Below the pieces are notes generated by a model. That model was given only the letters and a program-made list of their open reading frames with translations, made no database searches and was not told where the DNA came from. Both the position numbers and the translations under genes were made by a program. From Planococcus chinensis (GTDB lineage: Bacteria > Bacillota > Bacilli > Bacillales_A > Planococcaceae), in assembly GCF_020071995.1 (NCBI RefSeq), contig NZ_JABWTK010000008.1:1-64000 (forward strand): 64,000 nt of DNA. The letters are read 5' to 3'. Positions 52,016 to 61,165 of the stretch are shown here, piece after piece. Every line of letters starts with the position of its first letter. Within the stretch, counting starts at the first letter, position 1.

Positions 52016-52186
52016 CTAAGTCTTATAGATTGTGAAGACCGCTTTTTCCGGATCTTCCTTATCCAGCGCCAAACCGAACATGAGGTTATTATGCTTTAAT
52101 GTACGGTTTAAAGCGTCCACCACCTTGTACAGATCTGGACTGTATTGAACATTGACAGTGGATAGCACTTCAATTTTAGATTCCAT
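52016..52186 (-). CDS. ypmA: YpmA-like small protein (DUF4264)
   Basis: A 56-residue soluble protein ('MESKIEVLSTVNVQYSPDLYKVVDALNRTLKHNNLMFGLALDK'), the conserved YpmA family lying after dinG in Bacillales. ATG 52186 follows AAGGGAAGGGCG; the frame extends 14 codons further without support. Function unknown. Confidence 0.82.
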   Translation of the reverse strand: MESKIEVLSTVNVQYSPDLYKVVDALNRTLKHNNLMFGLALDKEDPEKAVFTIYKT

Positions 52187-52281
52187 GGCTGCGCCCTTCC
52201 CTTCGTTTAATCGCCCGTCCGTTTGCACGGCAGGGCCAGTTCATCCGGCCGGAAATTCTTTGCCGGATGCCGTCCGCTTTA

Positions 52282-55044
52282 TCACTGCTTATTATACCAA
52301 TCTTCAATATCCGTTACCATCTTTTCTAAGGACACTTTCGACACTTTCACTTTCGGCAAAGCGTTTAAAAATTCCACGCCGTACGATTTCGTCTCGATTC
52401 TCCGGTCCAGCACGATAAACAAGCCCTGATCATTTTTGGAACGGATCAAGCGGCCGAATCCTTGACGCAGGCGAAGCACGGCTTCCGGCAGCGCGTAATG
52501 AAGAAACGGATTCACGCCTTCTCTCGCAATGACTTCCGATCTCGCCTTGAAAATCGGTTCATCCGGCGAGGTGAACGGCAACCGCACGACTACGACAGCC
52601 CGCAGCGCATCACCTGGAACGTCGACGCCTTCCCAAAAGCTATTGGTTCCGAACAATACGGATTTCTGGAACCGTTGGAACGATTTCAACAGCCTCATGC
52701 GGCTGCCGGACGAAATACCTTGGGCAAACAGCATGTATTCATCCAGCAAACCGGTATCCTGGATCAAATCGACCGTCTTTCTCAGCATATCCTGTGAAGT
52801 GAACAGCACGAAACAGCGGCCTTCCGTGACCAGTACAGTTTGTATGACGGCATCCGCTACCGCTTCAATATAATCGCTTTGCGAAACTTGCTGGATATCC
52901 GGCATGTCCTCGACAATAAACACACGGGCCCCGCGGTAAAATTCTTTCGGCGGTTCAAATTTGGTGATTGGCACATGGTTCGGAACGCCGAGCTGGCTGA
53001 CGATAAAGCGTTCGTTTGACGGCACACTCATCGTACCCGAAAGCCAAATGATTGCTTTGTCTCCACGGACAGGCGCAATCACTTTCTGAATAATCGAAGT
53101 AACTTCAAACGGCTGCTTGTAAAGCGACAGGCTCGTCGGCAGGCTCCGCAAGTCGCCTTCGATCCAGCTGACCTCATCTTCCAGCGGGAAGACAAAAATC
53201 TCGCTGAATTCGACAGCCTTCACCATCAGTTCTTCCGTCCAGTAACGCCAGTCCGCAATGACCAGTTTATCCTGAATGGATGTTTCCGTCAGACGCTCCG
53301 CTTTTTGCAGCACCAATTGGGAAAGGTCGATCCATTCGTTCAAAAATCTCAGCATATCCATGAAACGCGTCTTGTCGTAAGGCAATTCACTGAGTAAGGA
53401 CGCACATTTTTTGTGGCGGCTACCTCTGAATTTCGCCAAAAACTCGGCCGTCAGCATCGACGCCAGTTCATCAAACAACGAAACGAATTTTATGAACAGC
53501 GATTCGAGTTTCAGCAGTTCCGGTACGGTCGAAAACCCTGTTTTTTCAGCCGATTTATACAATTGGGCGAATAATTGCTGGTCGTCAAATGTGCCCAACT
53601 GGCCAAATACGTATTTCCACTGCGTATACACAAAAGTTTTTTCATGCTGCGACACAGCAGCTTGCACCACTTGATGCGCTTCGTCCCATATAAAAGCATC
53701 GACGTCTGCTAAAATCGATGAATTCGACAACCGCTGGTTCAGCAAAAACGAATGGTTGGTGACAATGACATGCGCATGCTTTGTACGTTCCAGTGCAAAT
53801 TCGTAAAAATCATAGGCTTTCTCATCCCGCGACAATCTGCGCAAATGCGACCGGCGGATTTTGTCCAGTACAAACTGGCCGCCGCTTGAGGCATTGACTT
53901 CGTTCAAATCGCCGGTTTCAGTGGAAGTCAGCCAAATCAGCACTTGCATGATGGTGAAGGTTTCGTCGTAGGATTCATCTTCGCCCTGCAGCAGTTCAGC
54001 AAAGCGGGACAAATCGATATAATGGCTTAAACCTTTCACCAAAGCAATCCGGACGGGCGCACCGATCAGCTGTTCGACAATCTTGCCTTCTTTTTGGACA
54101 AGCTGATCCTGCAAATGTGTCGTGTAGGTACTGATCAGCACTTGCTTTCCTGTTTCAATGGCATGGTTGACTGCCGGCAGCAAATAAGCAATGGTCTTAC
54201 CCATTCCCGTGGACGCTTCAATCACGCGCTCTTCTCTGCCTGCCAGCGCTTTTTGGATGGATGCCATCATATCAAACTGGCTTTGGCGCCGTTCAAACTG
54301 AGGAAATACAGTCTGCAGCCGCTCTTCCCAATCAAACATGGCCGTATAGCCGGCTGCTGAATCGCCTGTTGCCAGTTTTCGGCGCTTAAGCGGCAAACCG
54401 TTGAAGCGGGCAAAATCATCTCCTTGGGCACTGCGTTTTTGCTGGGTCAACTCAAAAAACAACCGCGACAAATCCGATTTCAACTGGAATGAGCGTTTGT
54501 GCAGCTGCGTTAGCGTATCGTAAGGCAAACTGCCCATATCCGCTTTTGCCCGAAGGAAAAGATGCGCTGTCGCGAGTGCGTCATCATCGGCCCGGTGTGC
54601 ACTTTCAAGAGGGATGCCAAGTTCTGATGTGATGTCCTGCAATTTATAGCTAAAAGCAGTGGGGTACATCAGGCGGGCCATTTCAACCGTGTCCATCGTC
54701 AAGCCGTGCCATTTTGGCAGACCGCTGCGTATCAATTCGGCCTGCAGGAACGGCAAATCGAAATTGGTGTTATGGGCCACAAAAATCGCACCCTGTAATT
54801 TTTCGGAAATTTCCGCTGCATGGGCTGCGAAGGGTTTGGCGTCAGCCACGTCCGCATCGGCAATATTCGTCAAATCCTGGATAAACGCCGGAATTTTCCG
54901 CTCCGGGTTAATAAATTCACTGTATGTATCTATAATTTCATCATTTTCAATCGTTACAATCGCTATTTGAATGATCCGGTCACCTTTTGCAGGGGAATGG
55001 CCTGTAGTTTCAATATCGACAACGACATATTTTTGGGTGTTCAT
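52282..55044 (-). CDS. dinG: Bifunctional DEDDh exonuclease / DinG-family helicase
   Basis: A 920-residue fusion. The N-terminal 170 residues are a DnaQ-like 3'-5' exonuclease (ExoI 'VVDIETTGHS', Asp10/Glu12; ExoII 'FVAHNTNFDLPFL'; ExoIII 'HRADDDALATAHLF'). The rest is a DinG helicase with Walker A 'EASTGMGKTIAYLLPA', DEAH in 'IWDEAHQVVQ', 'LSGTMSV' and a C-terminal 'LRLRQGFGRLIRS'. The four cluster cysteines of the YpvA-type paralogue are not seen. This matches B. subtilis DinG (931 residues). The first in-frame ATG is far upstream at 55155, but ATG 55044 (AAGGCTTGTG) gives the family start. First gene of the operon to ypoC. Confidence 0.93.
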   Translation of the reverse strand: MNTQKYVVVDIETTGHSPAKGDRIIQIAIVTIENDEIIDTYSEFINPERKIPAFIQDLTNIADADVADAKPFAAHAAEISEKLQGAIFVAHNTNFDLPFLQAELIRSGLPKWHGLTMDTVEMARLMYPTAFSYKLQDITSELGIPLESAHRADDDALATAHLFLRAKADMGSLPYDTLTQLHKRSFQLKSDLSRLFFELTQQKRSAQGDDFARFNGLPLKRRKLATGDSAAGYTAMFDWEERLQTVFPQFERRQSQFDMMASIQKALAGREERVIEASTGMGKTIAYLLPAVNHAIETGKQVLISTYTTHLQDQLVQKEGKIVEQLIGAPVRIALVKGLSHYIDLSRFAELLQGEDESYDETFTIMQVLIWLTSTETGDLNEVNASSGGQFVLDKIRRSHLRRLSRDEKAYDFYEFALERTKHAHVIVTNHSFLLNQRLSNSSILADVDAFIWDEAHQVVQAAVSQHEKTFVYTQWKYVFGQLGTFDDQQLFAQLYKSAEKTGFSTVPELLKLESLFIKFVSLFDELASMLTAEFLAKFRGSRHKKCASLLSELPYDKTRFMDMLRFLNEWIDLSQLVLQKAERLTETSIQDKLVIADWRYWTEELMVKAVEFSEIFVFPLEDEVSWIEGDLRSLPTSLSLYKQPFEVTSIIQKVIAPVRGDKAIIWLSGTMSVPSNERFIVSQLGVPNHVPITKFEPPKEFYRGARVFIVEDMPDIQQVSQSDYIEAVADAVIQTVLVTEGRCFVLFTSQDMLRKTVDLIQDTGLLDEYMLFAQGISSGSRMRLLKSFQRFQKSVLFGTNSFWEGVDVPGDALRAVVVVRLPFTSPDEPIFKARSEVIAREGVNPFLHYALPEAVLRLRQGFGRLIRSKNDQGLFIVLDRRIETKSYGVEFLNALPKVKVSKVSLEKMVTDIEDWYNKQ

Positions 55045-55218
55045 CACAAGCCTTCTTTCTCGGGTGATTCTGTCATTAGAAATTGTAACATATCCAGCCA
55101 TTTTCCGTCTTACAGCCCGAACATAAATCTCTTTCATTCTCATGACAATTGCCACAAAAATTCTATATTAACCCTCCCTCTCTTCTTTCAGAGCCATTCG
55201 TAAATCGCGCTTTCCCCA

Positions 55219-55244
55219 ACAAAAAAGCCTCCAGAAGAGGAGGC
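55219..55244 (-). terminator. Terminator of panC–panD
   Basis: GCCTCC and GGAGGC pair around TCTTCT, followed by TTTTTTG on the minus strand, before dinG's leader. Confidence 0.85.
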
Positions 55245-55251
55245 CAAGGAA

Positions 55252-55635
55252 TTACATAATGGTTGCTTCAGGTTCGTAATGGATGATTTCACGGACACGG
55301 TTGTTTTTATCCATGATCGCGACCGTCGGCTTATGGTCACGGGCATTTTCATCCATGACGTAGCCGTATGTCAAAATAATGACGATGTCTCCTTTTTGCA
55401 CCAAGCGGGCTGCTGCGCCGTTGACACAAATCACTCCACTGCCGCGTTCTCCGGCAATGATATAGGTTTCAAAACGCGCCCCGTTATTGTTATTGACCAC
55501 ATGGACTTTTTCGTTTGGAAGCATACCGACCTGGTCCAGCAGATCCTGGTCGATCGTGATGCTGCCGACATAGTTTAAATCGGCTTGCGTCACAGTCGCC
55601 CGGTGAATTTTAGAGTTGAGCATCATTCGCAACAT
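55252..55635 (-). CDS. panD: Aspartate 1-decarboxylase (pyruvoyl)
   Basis: A 127-residue PanD proenzyme that makes beta-alanine from aspartate. Self-cleavage occurs at Gly24-Ser25 in '[10 protein letters not shown]', where Ser25 becomes the pyruvoyl group. '[12 protein letters not shown]' and '[30 protein letters not shown]' are standard. Three bases after panC. No PanM/PanZ-type maturation factor is expected in Gram-positives. Confidence 0.96.
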   Translation of the reverse strand: MLRMMLNSKIHRATVTQADLNYVGSITIDQDLLDQVGMLPNEKVHVVNNNNGARFETYIIAGERGSGVICVNGAAARLVQKGDIVIILTYGYVMDENARDHKPTVAIMDKNNRVREIIHYEPEATIM

Positions 55636-55638
55636 GGT

Positions 55639-56475
55639 TTAGTTCCCCTTTACATGAAAGATTAAATTATCAATTAAACGCGCTTTTTCAAACTGAACGG
55701 CAATCGCCAGAATGGCTTCACTCTCGATTTCTTTGGTCAACGCCGGATAACTGAGCAGCTCGATGTAATCGATTCTGCCCGAAATGCGGCCGTCCAAATA
55801 TTGCCGCACAACCGATACCGCATCTCTACCTTCTATTGCTGCTTGTTTTCCGAGTTGCAGCGCTTGCTGCAAGAGCGGTGCTTCCTGGCGCTCCGCTTCG
55901 CTCAAATAGACATTTCGGGAACTTTTGGCCAAGCCGTCCTCTTCCCGCACCGTTTCGCCCCGGCATATCGAAAGCGGAAAATTATAATCTTCTACCATGG
56001 ACTCTATAATCGCCAGCTGCTGGGCGTCTTTTTGGCCGAAATAAGCGCGGTCCGCTTCCGTCAGGTGAAACAATTTTGCCACCACTTTCAAGACGCCGTC
56101 AAAATGGCCCGGCCGGTTAGCTCCGCATAATACATCTGCAAGAGTTCCTGCTGAAATGGAAATTTGAGATTCCCGCGGATACATTTCTTCTGCCGACGGG
56201 GCAAAAATCACGTCGGTTCCCGCTTGTTCCGCTAAACGCTGGTCGCGTTCCAAGTCTCTCGGATACCGGTCAAAATCTTCATTGGGGCCAAACTGAGCCG
56301 GGTTGACGAAAATGCTCATCACCACACGGTCGTTTTCCGCTTTCGCTTTGTTGACGAGTGAAATATGGCCTTCGTGCAAAAAGCCCATCGTCGGTACAAG
56401 GCCGATCGTTTCCCCGGAACCTTTGGTTTCTTTCACCCAGGCTTTTAATTCCTGGATTGTTTCAATCGTACGCAA
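55639..56475 (-). CDS. panC: Pantothenate synthetase
   Basis: A 278-residue ligase joining pantoate and beta-alanine with ATP. The nucleotidyltransferase signature is 'VPTMGFLHEGHISLV' (HxGH form), followed by 'SIFVNPAQFGPNEDFDRYPRD' and 'LVKSSRN'-like 'DGLAKSSRNVYLS' (KMSKS-like). The start is TTG 56475, with GGGAGGAG ten bases upstream; the longer frame to 56526 covers a terminator hairpin. It lacks the usual panB neighbour, and its leader contains an attenuator-like structure. Confidence 0.94.
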   Translation of the reverse strand: MRTIETIQELKAWVKETKGSGETIGLVPTMGFLHEGHISLVNKAKAENDRVVMSIFVNPAQFGPNEDFDRYPRDLERDQRLAEQAGTDVIFAPSAEEMYPRESQISISAGTLADVLCGANRPGHFDGVLKVVAKLFHLTEADRAYFGQKDAQQLAIIESMVEDYNFPLSICRGETVREEDGLAKSSRNVYLSEAERQEAPLLQQALQLGKQAAIEGRDAVSVVRQYLDGRISGRIDYIELLSYPALTKEIESEAILAIAVQFEKARLIDNLIFHVKGN

Positions 56476-56506
56476 TATTCTTTCTCTCCTCCCGGGAAGA
56501 AAACCA

Positions 56507-56570
56507 TATAAAAAGCCTTCCGTCAAAAATAGACAGAAGGACAGAAAATTCGAATTCGGTTTCCTCCGTC
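56507..56570 (-). promoter_or_regulatory. Candidate terminator/anti-terminator leader of panC–panD
   Basis: On the minus strand CCTTCTGTC (56532-56540) and GACGGAAGG (within 56515-56524) form a nine-bp hairpin followed by CTTTTTATA, a complete terminator, 32 bases before panC. A near copy of the right arm, GACGGAGG (56563-56570), lies upstream and can pair instead with the left arm (eight bp, two G-U), so the left arm has a choice of partners. The pan RNA motif reported upstream of pantothenate genes is a possible identity, not verified. Confidence 0.6.
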
Positions 56571-56669
56571 CCTGTCATGTAGTAGATCAAGGCAGACATC
56601 ATCGTATAAATTTTTCAAGATCAAACAGTTAACCGGTGCAGTTCATATGCGATACTGCCCGCTAAAAAC

Positions 56670-56678
56670 ACTATAGCA
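56670..56678 (-). promoter_or_regulatory. Extended -10 promoter of panC–panD
   Basis: On the minus strand TGCTATAGT lies just after the birA stop codon, giving a leader of about 190 bases. A TTGTTT 15 bases upstream is a weak -35. Confidence 0.5.
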
Positions 56679-56702
56679 GAAATTCTAAAAAAACAAAATG
56701 AT

Positions 56703-57686
56703 TCAATTCGTCATTTCAATGTCGGCGGAATAAATGCCGTGGAGCTTGCCATCAGGGGTCCGCAACTGCAGCACGCCGTCCTCGGTGATGCCTTCTGCCA
56801 TGCCTTCGAGCGTCTCTTTTGCCATACGGGCGCGCACCGGACGGCCGATGGTTGAGGAATAGCTTTCCCACATCAATTTGAGCATCCCAAAACCCTCTGA
56901 AATATACAGATCACTATACTGCTCAAGATGATAGAGAATTGAAGACACCAGTTGTTTGCGGTCCACATCTTCCCCGCCTTCCATTTTCAGCGAAGTGGCG
57001 ATGTCCTGCACTTCGGGATCAAAGTCTTCCAAGGATTGGTTGACATTCAACCCGATGCCGATGATCAACGCCTGGATGCCGTCAGCGTCTGATTGCAGCT
57101 CCGTCAAAATGCCGGTGCATTTTTTGCCGTCCAGCAAAATATCGTTCGGCCATTTGATTTCCGGTTTTAGTCCGGTTACTTGTTCGATTGCACGCACGAC
57201 TGCCACGGCCGTCACCAGCGTAAACTGAGGCGCTTTTTGCGGAACCACATCGGGGCGGAGGATGACGCTCATCCAAATGCCTTTGTTCGCTGCGGAATGC
57301 CACTTGCGCGCCAATCTTCCGCGACCGGCCGTCTGCTCTTCGGTAAGCACCACCGTGCCGTCCGGCGCATCTTCCTGCGCCAATTGATGGGCCACGATTT
57401 GAGTGGACGGACAGGACTCAAGAAAATGCATGTTCTGGCCCAGGCGCCTGGTTTCCAGCAAGGCTTGGATGTCCGTAGGTTCCAGCGTATCCGGAAGCGC
57501 CGACAAAATATAGCCTTTCTTTTTCACCGATTCAATCCGGTATCCCTGTTCTTCCAGTTCTTTTATGTGTTTCCAGACAGCGGTCCGGGAAATGCCGAAT
57601 TCATCCGCCAGCTGCTGGCCGGAAAGTGCGGTTCCGTGCGCTTCAATCAAGCGTTGTGCCAATTTACGAGTCACTGTGATATTCAT
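56703..57686 (-). CDS. birA: Biotin protein ligase / biotin repressor
   Basis: A 327-residue bifunctional BirA. The N-terminal winged helix 'LSGQQLADEFGISRTAVWKHIKELEEQGYRIESVKKKGY' gives DNA binding. The ligase centre has 'TEEQTAGRGRLARKWHS' (GRGRxxRxW biotin site) and 'LKPEIKWPNDILLDGKKCTGILTE' (KWPND). It attaches biotin to acetyl-CoA carboxylase and pyruvate carboxylase and represses biotin genes. Its start overlaps the cca stop codon by 23 bases, implying translational coupling. Confidence 0.94.
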   Translation of the reverse strand: MNITVTRKLAQRLIEAHGTALSGQQLADEFGISRTAVWKHIKELEEQGYRIESVKKKGYILSALPDTLEPTDIQALLETRRLGQNMHFLESCPSTQIVAHQLAQEDAPDGTVVLTEEQTAGRGRLARKWHSAANKGIWMSVILRPDVVPQKAPQFTLVTAVAVVRAIEQVTGLKPEIKWPNDILLDGKKCTGILTELQSDADGIQALIIGIGLNVNQSLEDFDPEVQDIATSLKMEGGEDVDRKQLVSSILYHLEQYSDLYISEGFGMLKLMWESYSSTIGRPVRARMAKETLEGMAEGITEDGVLQLRTPDGKLHGIYSADIEMTN

Positions 57687-58797
57687 TGAGAAACCAGTCC
57701 TTTATGCTTTCTTTATCATTTTCCAGCTTACCGAATACAATGTTTTGCTCCAAGGCTTCAATCCATTTCTTCAGCCATGGTCCTTGTTTCTTGCCGCTCC
57801 ATTCCATCAAGTCTGCACCGTTTGCGGCAATATCCGATTTGGTCCCGATGGAGAGCGCTGCTTTCCGGCTTGCAATATCCACTTTCTTACCGGCAAGCAT
57901 TGCCGCAATTTCCAGCTGTTCGGCTGAAAACTGATAGTAAGTCCAATCGTCCCATTCTGCCAAGCCTGCAGCTTTCAGTGACTGTTCAATGAGCTTCCGT
58001 TCTTCATTGGAAAATTTATAGGCGTGAATGTCTTGGAATTCCGCCTTTTCCCGGTACAGCATATAGGCCCAGCCGCCTGCAGGGAGTCCAGTCGGTTCAT
58101 ATAACGACCAATCCGTTTCAAATAAAGCACCTGCCGGCAACTTCCGGCTCAAGCCCGACTTTTGTAAATAGCCCATGCTGCGGGCGGTATGTCCTTGAAC
58201 CATGATTTTATCGATTTCGTTTTTCAGCCGCTCCACCGCAATGGACCGGATTCCTTCTGCTTGCTGCTGGATGGACCGCAAAGTCTCTCCATCAATTTGA
58301 AAGTCCAGCTGTCCGGAAAACCGGATGGCCCGCAGCATGCGCAAGGCATCTTCCTGAAACCGCTCGTCCGGATTTCCGACTGCCCGGATCAAGCGTTTTT
58401 CCAGATCTGTTCTTCCGCCAAACGGATCGATGACTGCCTGTGTTTTATCCAATGCCATGGCATTGACAGTGAAATCACGCCGCTTCAAATCCTCTTCCAG
58501 CGACTGGACAAATTCAACCGTATCCGGCCGGCGCTTATCGGAATAAGTGCCTTCTGTCCGGAACGTGGTGACTTCAATCCCTTCGCCGTCAAGCATCACC
58601 AGCACGGTGCCGTGGTCAATCCCGGTATCAATGGTGCGGGAGAAGAAGCTTTTCACTTGCCACGGGGCGGCATTTGTCGCCACATCAATGTCATGGGGCG
58701 TTTTGCCCAGCAGCAAATCGCGCACTGCCCCGCCGACAATATACGCTTCGAATCCGTTTTGTTCCAGCATTTCAATTACTTTCAAAGCCGTTTTCAT
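57664..58797 (-). CDS. cca: CCA-adding tRNA nucleotidyltransferase
   Basis: A 377-residue class II CCA-adding enzyme. Motif A 'YIVGGAVRDLLLGKTPHDIDVATN' has the catalytic DxD. 'RRPDTVEFVQSLEEDLKRRDFTVNAMALD' and 'ALRMLRAIRFSGQL' are standard. It repairs and completes the 3' end of tRNAs. Its ATG overlaps the bshA TGA (ATGA). Slightly shorter than the B. subtilis enzyme (397). Confidence 0.94.
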   Translation of the reverse strand: MKTALKVIEMLEQNGFEAYIVGGAVRDLLLGKTPHDIDVATNAAPWQVKSFFSRTIDTGIDHGTVLVMLDGEGIEVTTFRTEGTYSDKRRPDTVEFVQSLEEDLKRRDFTVNAMALDKTQAVIDPFGGRTDLEKRLIRAVGNPDERFQEDALRMLRAIRFSGQLDFQIDGETLRSIQQQAEGIRSIAVERLKNEIDKIMVQGHTARSMGYLQKSGLSRKLPAGALFETDWSLYEPTGLPAGGWAYMLYREKAEFQDIHAYKFSNEERKLIEQSLKAAGLAEWDDWTYYQFSAEQLEIAAMLAGKKVDIASRKAALSIGTKSDIAANGADLMEWSGKKQGPWLKKWIEALEQNIVFGKLENDKESIKDWFLNEYHSDS

Positions 58798-59936
58798 TGG
58801 CCTTGGCCTCTGTCGAGTAATCGCTCATAGACAGCTTCGTATTGTTCCAGTATTTTAAGCGAATAAAAATGCTGCTTGACTGTTTCCAATGACCCGTTGC
58901 TCAAGGCTTTGTGATGTTTTGCGTCTGTCAAAATTCCGATGGCTTGAGAGGCGGCACCTTCAACGTCTCCCAGTTCCACCAAATAACCGTTCTTGCCGGA
59001 TTCGATAATTTCCGGAATGCCGCCTATATTCGTACCGATGCAAGGCACGCCGCATGCCATGGCTTCAAGCAGCACAAGGCCAAACGCTTCTTTTTCGCTC
59101 ATCAACAGTTTAACGTCGCTGATGTTATACAGTTCCGACAGATTGTCCCGCTTTCCGAGGAACAAGACATGCTGTTCAAGCCCTAACTCTTTGACTTGCT
59201 GAACGGTGCGCCCCATTTCAGGACCGTCGCCGACAAGCAGCAATTTGGAAGGCACATGTTTTTGCACACGCAGAAAAGTTTCAATCACATCGGGCACCCG
59301 CTTGACGTTCCGGAAATTGGAAACGTGGATAAGCACTTTGTCTTCTTCATCGATGCCGAGATCCTGTTTCAAGCTGCCGGGATTCGCCATTTTGTATTCG
59401 CGTTCGTCGACGAAATTGTAAATGGTTTCAATCGTTTTATCGGGTTTGATCATGTCATACGTCTGGTCGCGCAGCGAATTTGACACCGCCGTCACAACAT
59501 CGGATTTTTCAATGCCGTACTTGATCGCTTCTTTTAATGAAGAATCCGATCCGAGCACGGTGATGTCCGTGCCGTGCAAAGTGGTTACTATGCCAATGTC
59601 GGACCCTGCCATATCACGCCCTAAAATCGCACAAACGGCATGGGGGATTGCGTAATGCACATGCATCAGATCGAGTTGTTCGTTTTTGATCACTTCCGCT
59701 ATTTTCGTTGCCAAGGCTATGTCATATGGAGCATATTGAAACACCGAATAGCTGTTGACATCCACTTGGTGGCTAAAAATGTTCGGATACAGGCGGTTCA
59801 GGCGAAAAGGCGTGCTGGATGTGATGAAATGGACTTCGTGCCCTTTCTCTGCCAGCATTTTGCCCAGTTCCGTCGCGATGATTCCGGATCCTCCCACCGT
59901 TGGATAACAAGTGATGCCTATTTTCATTTTCCGCAA
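58794..59936 (-). CDS. bshA: N-acetyl-alpha-D-glucosaminyl L-malate synthase (bacillithiol step 1)
   Basis: A 380-residue GT4 glycosyltransferase transferring GlcNAc from UDP-GlcNAc to malate. Motifs are 'GITCYPTVGGSGIIATELGKMLAEKGHEVHFITSS' and 'SEKEAFGLVLLEAMACGVPCIGTNIGGIPE' (EX7E). The start is TTG 59936: AAGGTG lies at a proper distance, and the resulting N-terminus (fM)RKMKIGITC aligns with MRKLKIGITC of B. subtilis BshA; the GTG at 59945 is in the ribosome binding site. bshB1, usually just upstream, is missing here. Confidence 0.94.
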   Translation of the reverse strand: MRKMKIGITCYPTVGGSGIIATELGKMLAEKGHEVHFITSSTPFRLNRLYPNIFSHQVDVNSYSVFQYAPYDIALATKIAEVIKNEQLDLMHVHYAIPHAVCAILGRDMAGSDIGIVTTLHGTDITVLGSDSSLKEAIKYGIEKSDVVTAVSNSLRDQTYDMIKPDKTIETIYNFVDEREYKMANPGSLKQDLGIDEEDKVLIHVSNFRNVKRVPDVIETFLRVQKHVPSKLLLVGDGPEMGRTVQQVKELGLEQHVLFLGKRDNLSELYNISDVKLLMSEKEAFGLVLLEAMACGVPCIGTNIGGIPEIIESGKNGYLVELGDVEGAASQAIGILTDAKHHKALSNGSLETVKQHFYSLKILEQYEAVYERLLDRGQGQ

Positions 59937-59946
59937 AGCGGTCACC

Positions 59947-60351
59947 TTACTTTCTGTCTTTACTAATTAAGCGCCAATCGATAAATCCTTCTTTTAGTCC
60001 TTTTAGCAGCACTTCGGCTGTCCCCATATTCGTTGCCAACGGCACGCCGTACACATCACACAGGCGGATCAAAGCCGACACATCCGGTTCGTGTGGCTGC
60101 GCAGTCAAAGGATCCCGGAAGAAAATGACCATATCCATCTCATTCTTCGCAATCATTGCACCGATTTGCTGATCCCCGCCTAACGGACCCGATTGGAAGC
60201 GGATAACTTCGAGTCCGGTGCCGTCAATGACGCGCTGCCCTGTGGTGCCTGTCGCGTAAAGAGTATGTTCAGATAAAATTGGTTTATAAGCCGTAACAAA
60301 CTGGATCAAATCATCTTTTTTCCGGTCGTGAGCGATTAAAGCGATTTTCAT
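59947..60351 (-). CDS. mgsA: Methylglyoxal synthase
   Basis: A 134-residue enzyme turning dihydroxyacetone phosphate into methylglyoxal. '[17 protein letters not shown]', '[13 protein letters not shown]' and '[37 protein letters not shown]' (catalytic Asp in the GGDQQIG/FFRDPL region) are the family blocks. ATG 60351 is set by AAAGGGGAT; the frame extends 11 codons further. Between dapB (13 bases) and bshA (10 bases) in one operon. Methylglyoxal is detoxified through bacillithiol, so the grouping with bshA makes sense. Confidence 0.95.
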   Translation of the reverse strand: MKIALIAHDRKKDDLIQFVTAYKPILSEHTLYATGTTGQRVIDGTGLEVIRFQSGPLGGDQQIGAMIAKNEMDMVIFFRDPLTAQPHEPDVSALIRLCDVYGVPLATNMGTAEVLLKGLKEGFIDWRLISKDRK

Positions 60352-60364
60352 GTCAGTATCCCCT

Positions 60365-61165
60365 TTACCCGATAATGTGTTCAAGTCCGTAGATCAGTTC
60401 TTCTGTTTCCATAACGGTGTTAATGGATAGCACAACTCCCGACATAAACGAACCCCGGTTAAATGAGTCGTGGCGAATTGTCAGCAGCTGGCCTTCGCCG
60501 CCAAGCAGAACTTGCTGGTGGGCGACAAGGCCGGGCAGGCGGACACTGTGGATGCGCATGCCATCATAATTGGCGCCTCTTGCGCCTGGCAAAGTTTCTT
60601 TTTCCCTTACATGCCCTTGTTCATGGACCGGCCGGTGGGAAGAAATCAAATGCGCCGTCTTCATCGCCGTACCGGACGGAGCATCCAGTTTCTGGTCGTG
60701 GTGCATTTCAATGATTTCAACATCCGGCAAGTACTTAGCTGCCTGCTCGGCAAATTTCATCATCAGCACCGCACCGACTGCAAAGTTCGGAGCGATGATG
60801 CAGCCCACTTTTGTTTCTTTCGCCAATTGAGTCAGTTCTTCAAGCTCTTCATCCGAAAAGCCGGTTGTGCCCACAACAGGACGGATTTTTAAATCCAGTG
60901 CAGTTTTGGTATGGTTGTAAACCGATTCCGGAGATGTTAAATCCACCAGAACATCCGGACGTGTTTGTGCATGTAATTTTTCTAGATCGGTAAAGACAGG
61001 GACCGCATAATCTTCCGGAAACAAACCGGTTTCCGCCAATGTCGCTCCAATTTCTTTATAGTCCAAAGCAGCCACTAATTCCATGTCCGAATTTTTCATA
61101 ACTGTATGTACGGCTTCCTGCCCCATTTTTCCTCTTGCCCCTGCAATTGCCACTCGAATTGTCAT
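60365..61165 (-). CDS. dapB: 4-hydroxy-tetrahydrodipicolinate reductase
   Basis: A 266-residue NAD(P)H enzyme of lysine/diaminopimelate synthesis. Cofactor loop '[14 protein letters not shown]', '[12 protein letters not shown]', and the substrate motif '[15 protein letters not shown]' with its catalytic His and Lys. ATG 61165 overlaps the upstream pyrophosphohydrolase TGA by four bases. Confidence 0.96.
   Translation of the reverse strand: MTIRVAIAGARGKMGQEAVHTVMKNSDMELVAALDYKEIGATLAETGLFPEDYAVPVFTDLEKLHAQTRPDVLVDLTSPESVYNHTKTALDLKIRPVVGTTGFSDEELEELTQLAKETKVGCIIAPNFAVGAVLMMKFAEQAAKYLPDVEIIEMHHDQKLDAPSGTAMKTAHLISSHRPVHEQGHVREKETLPGARGANYDGMRIHSVRLPGLVAHQQVLLGGEGQLLTIRHDSFNRGSFMSGVVLSINTVMETEELIYGLEHIIG

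Noticed and set aside
56507-56678. panCD leader as a T-box
   Set aside because: No AGGGTGGNACCGCG-type anti-terminator or specifier stem could be found; the leader is short.
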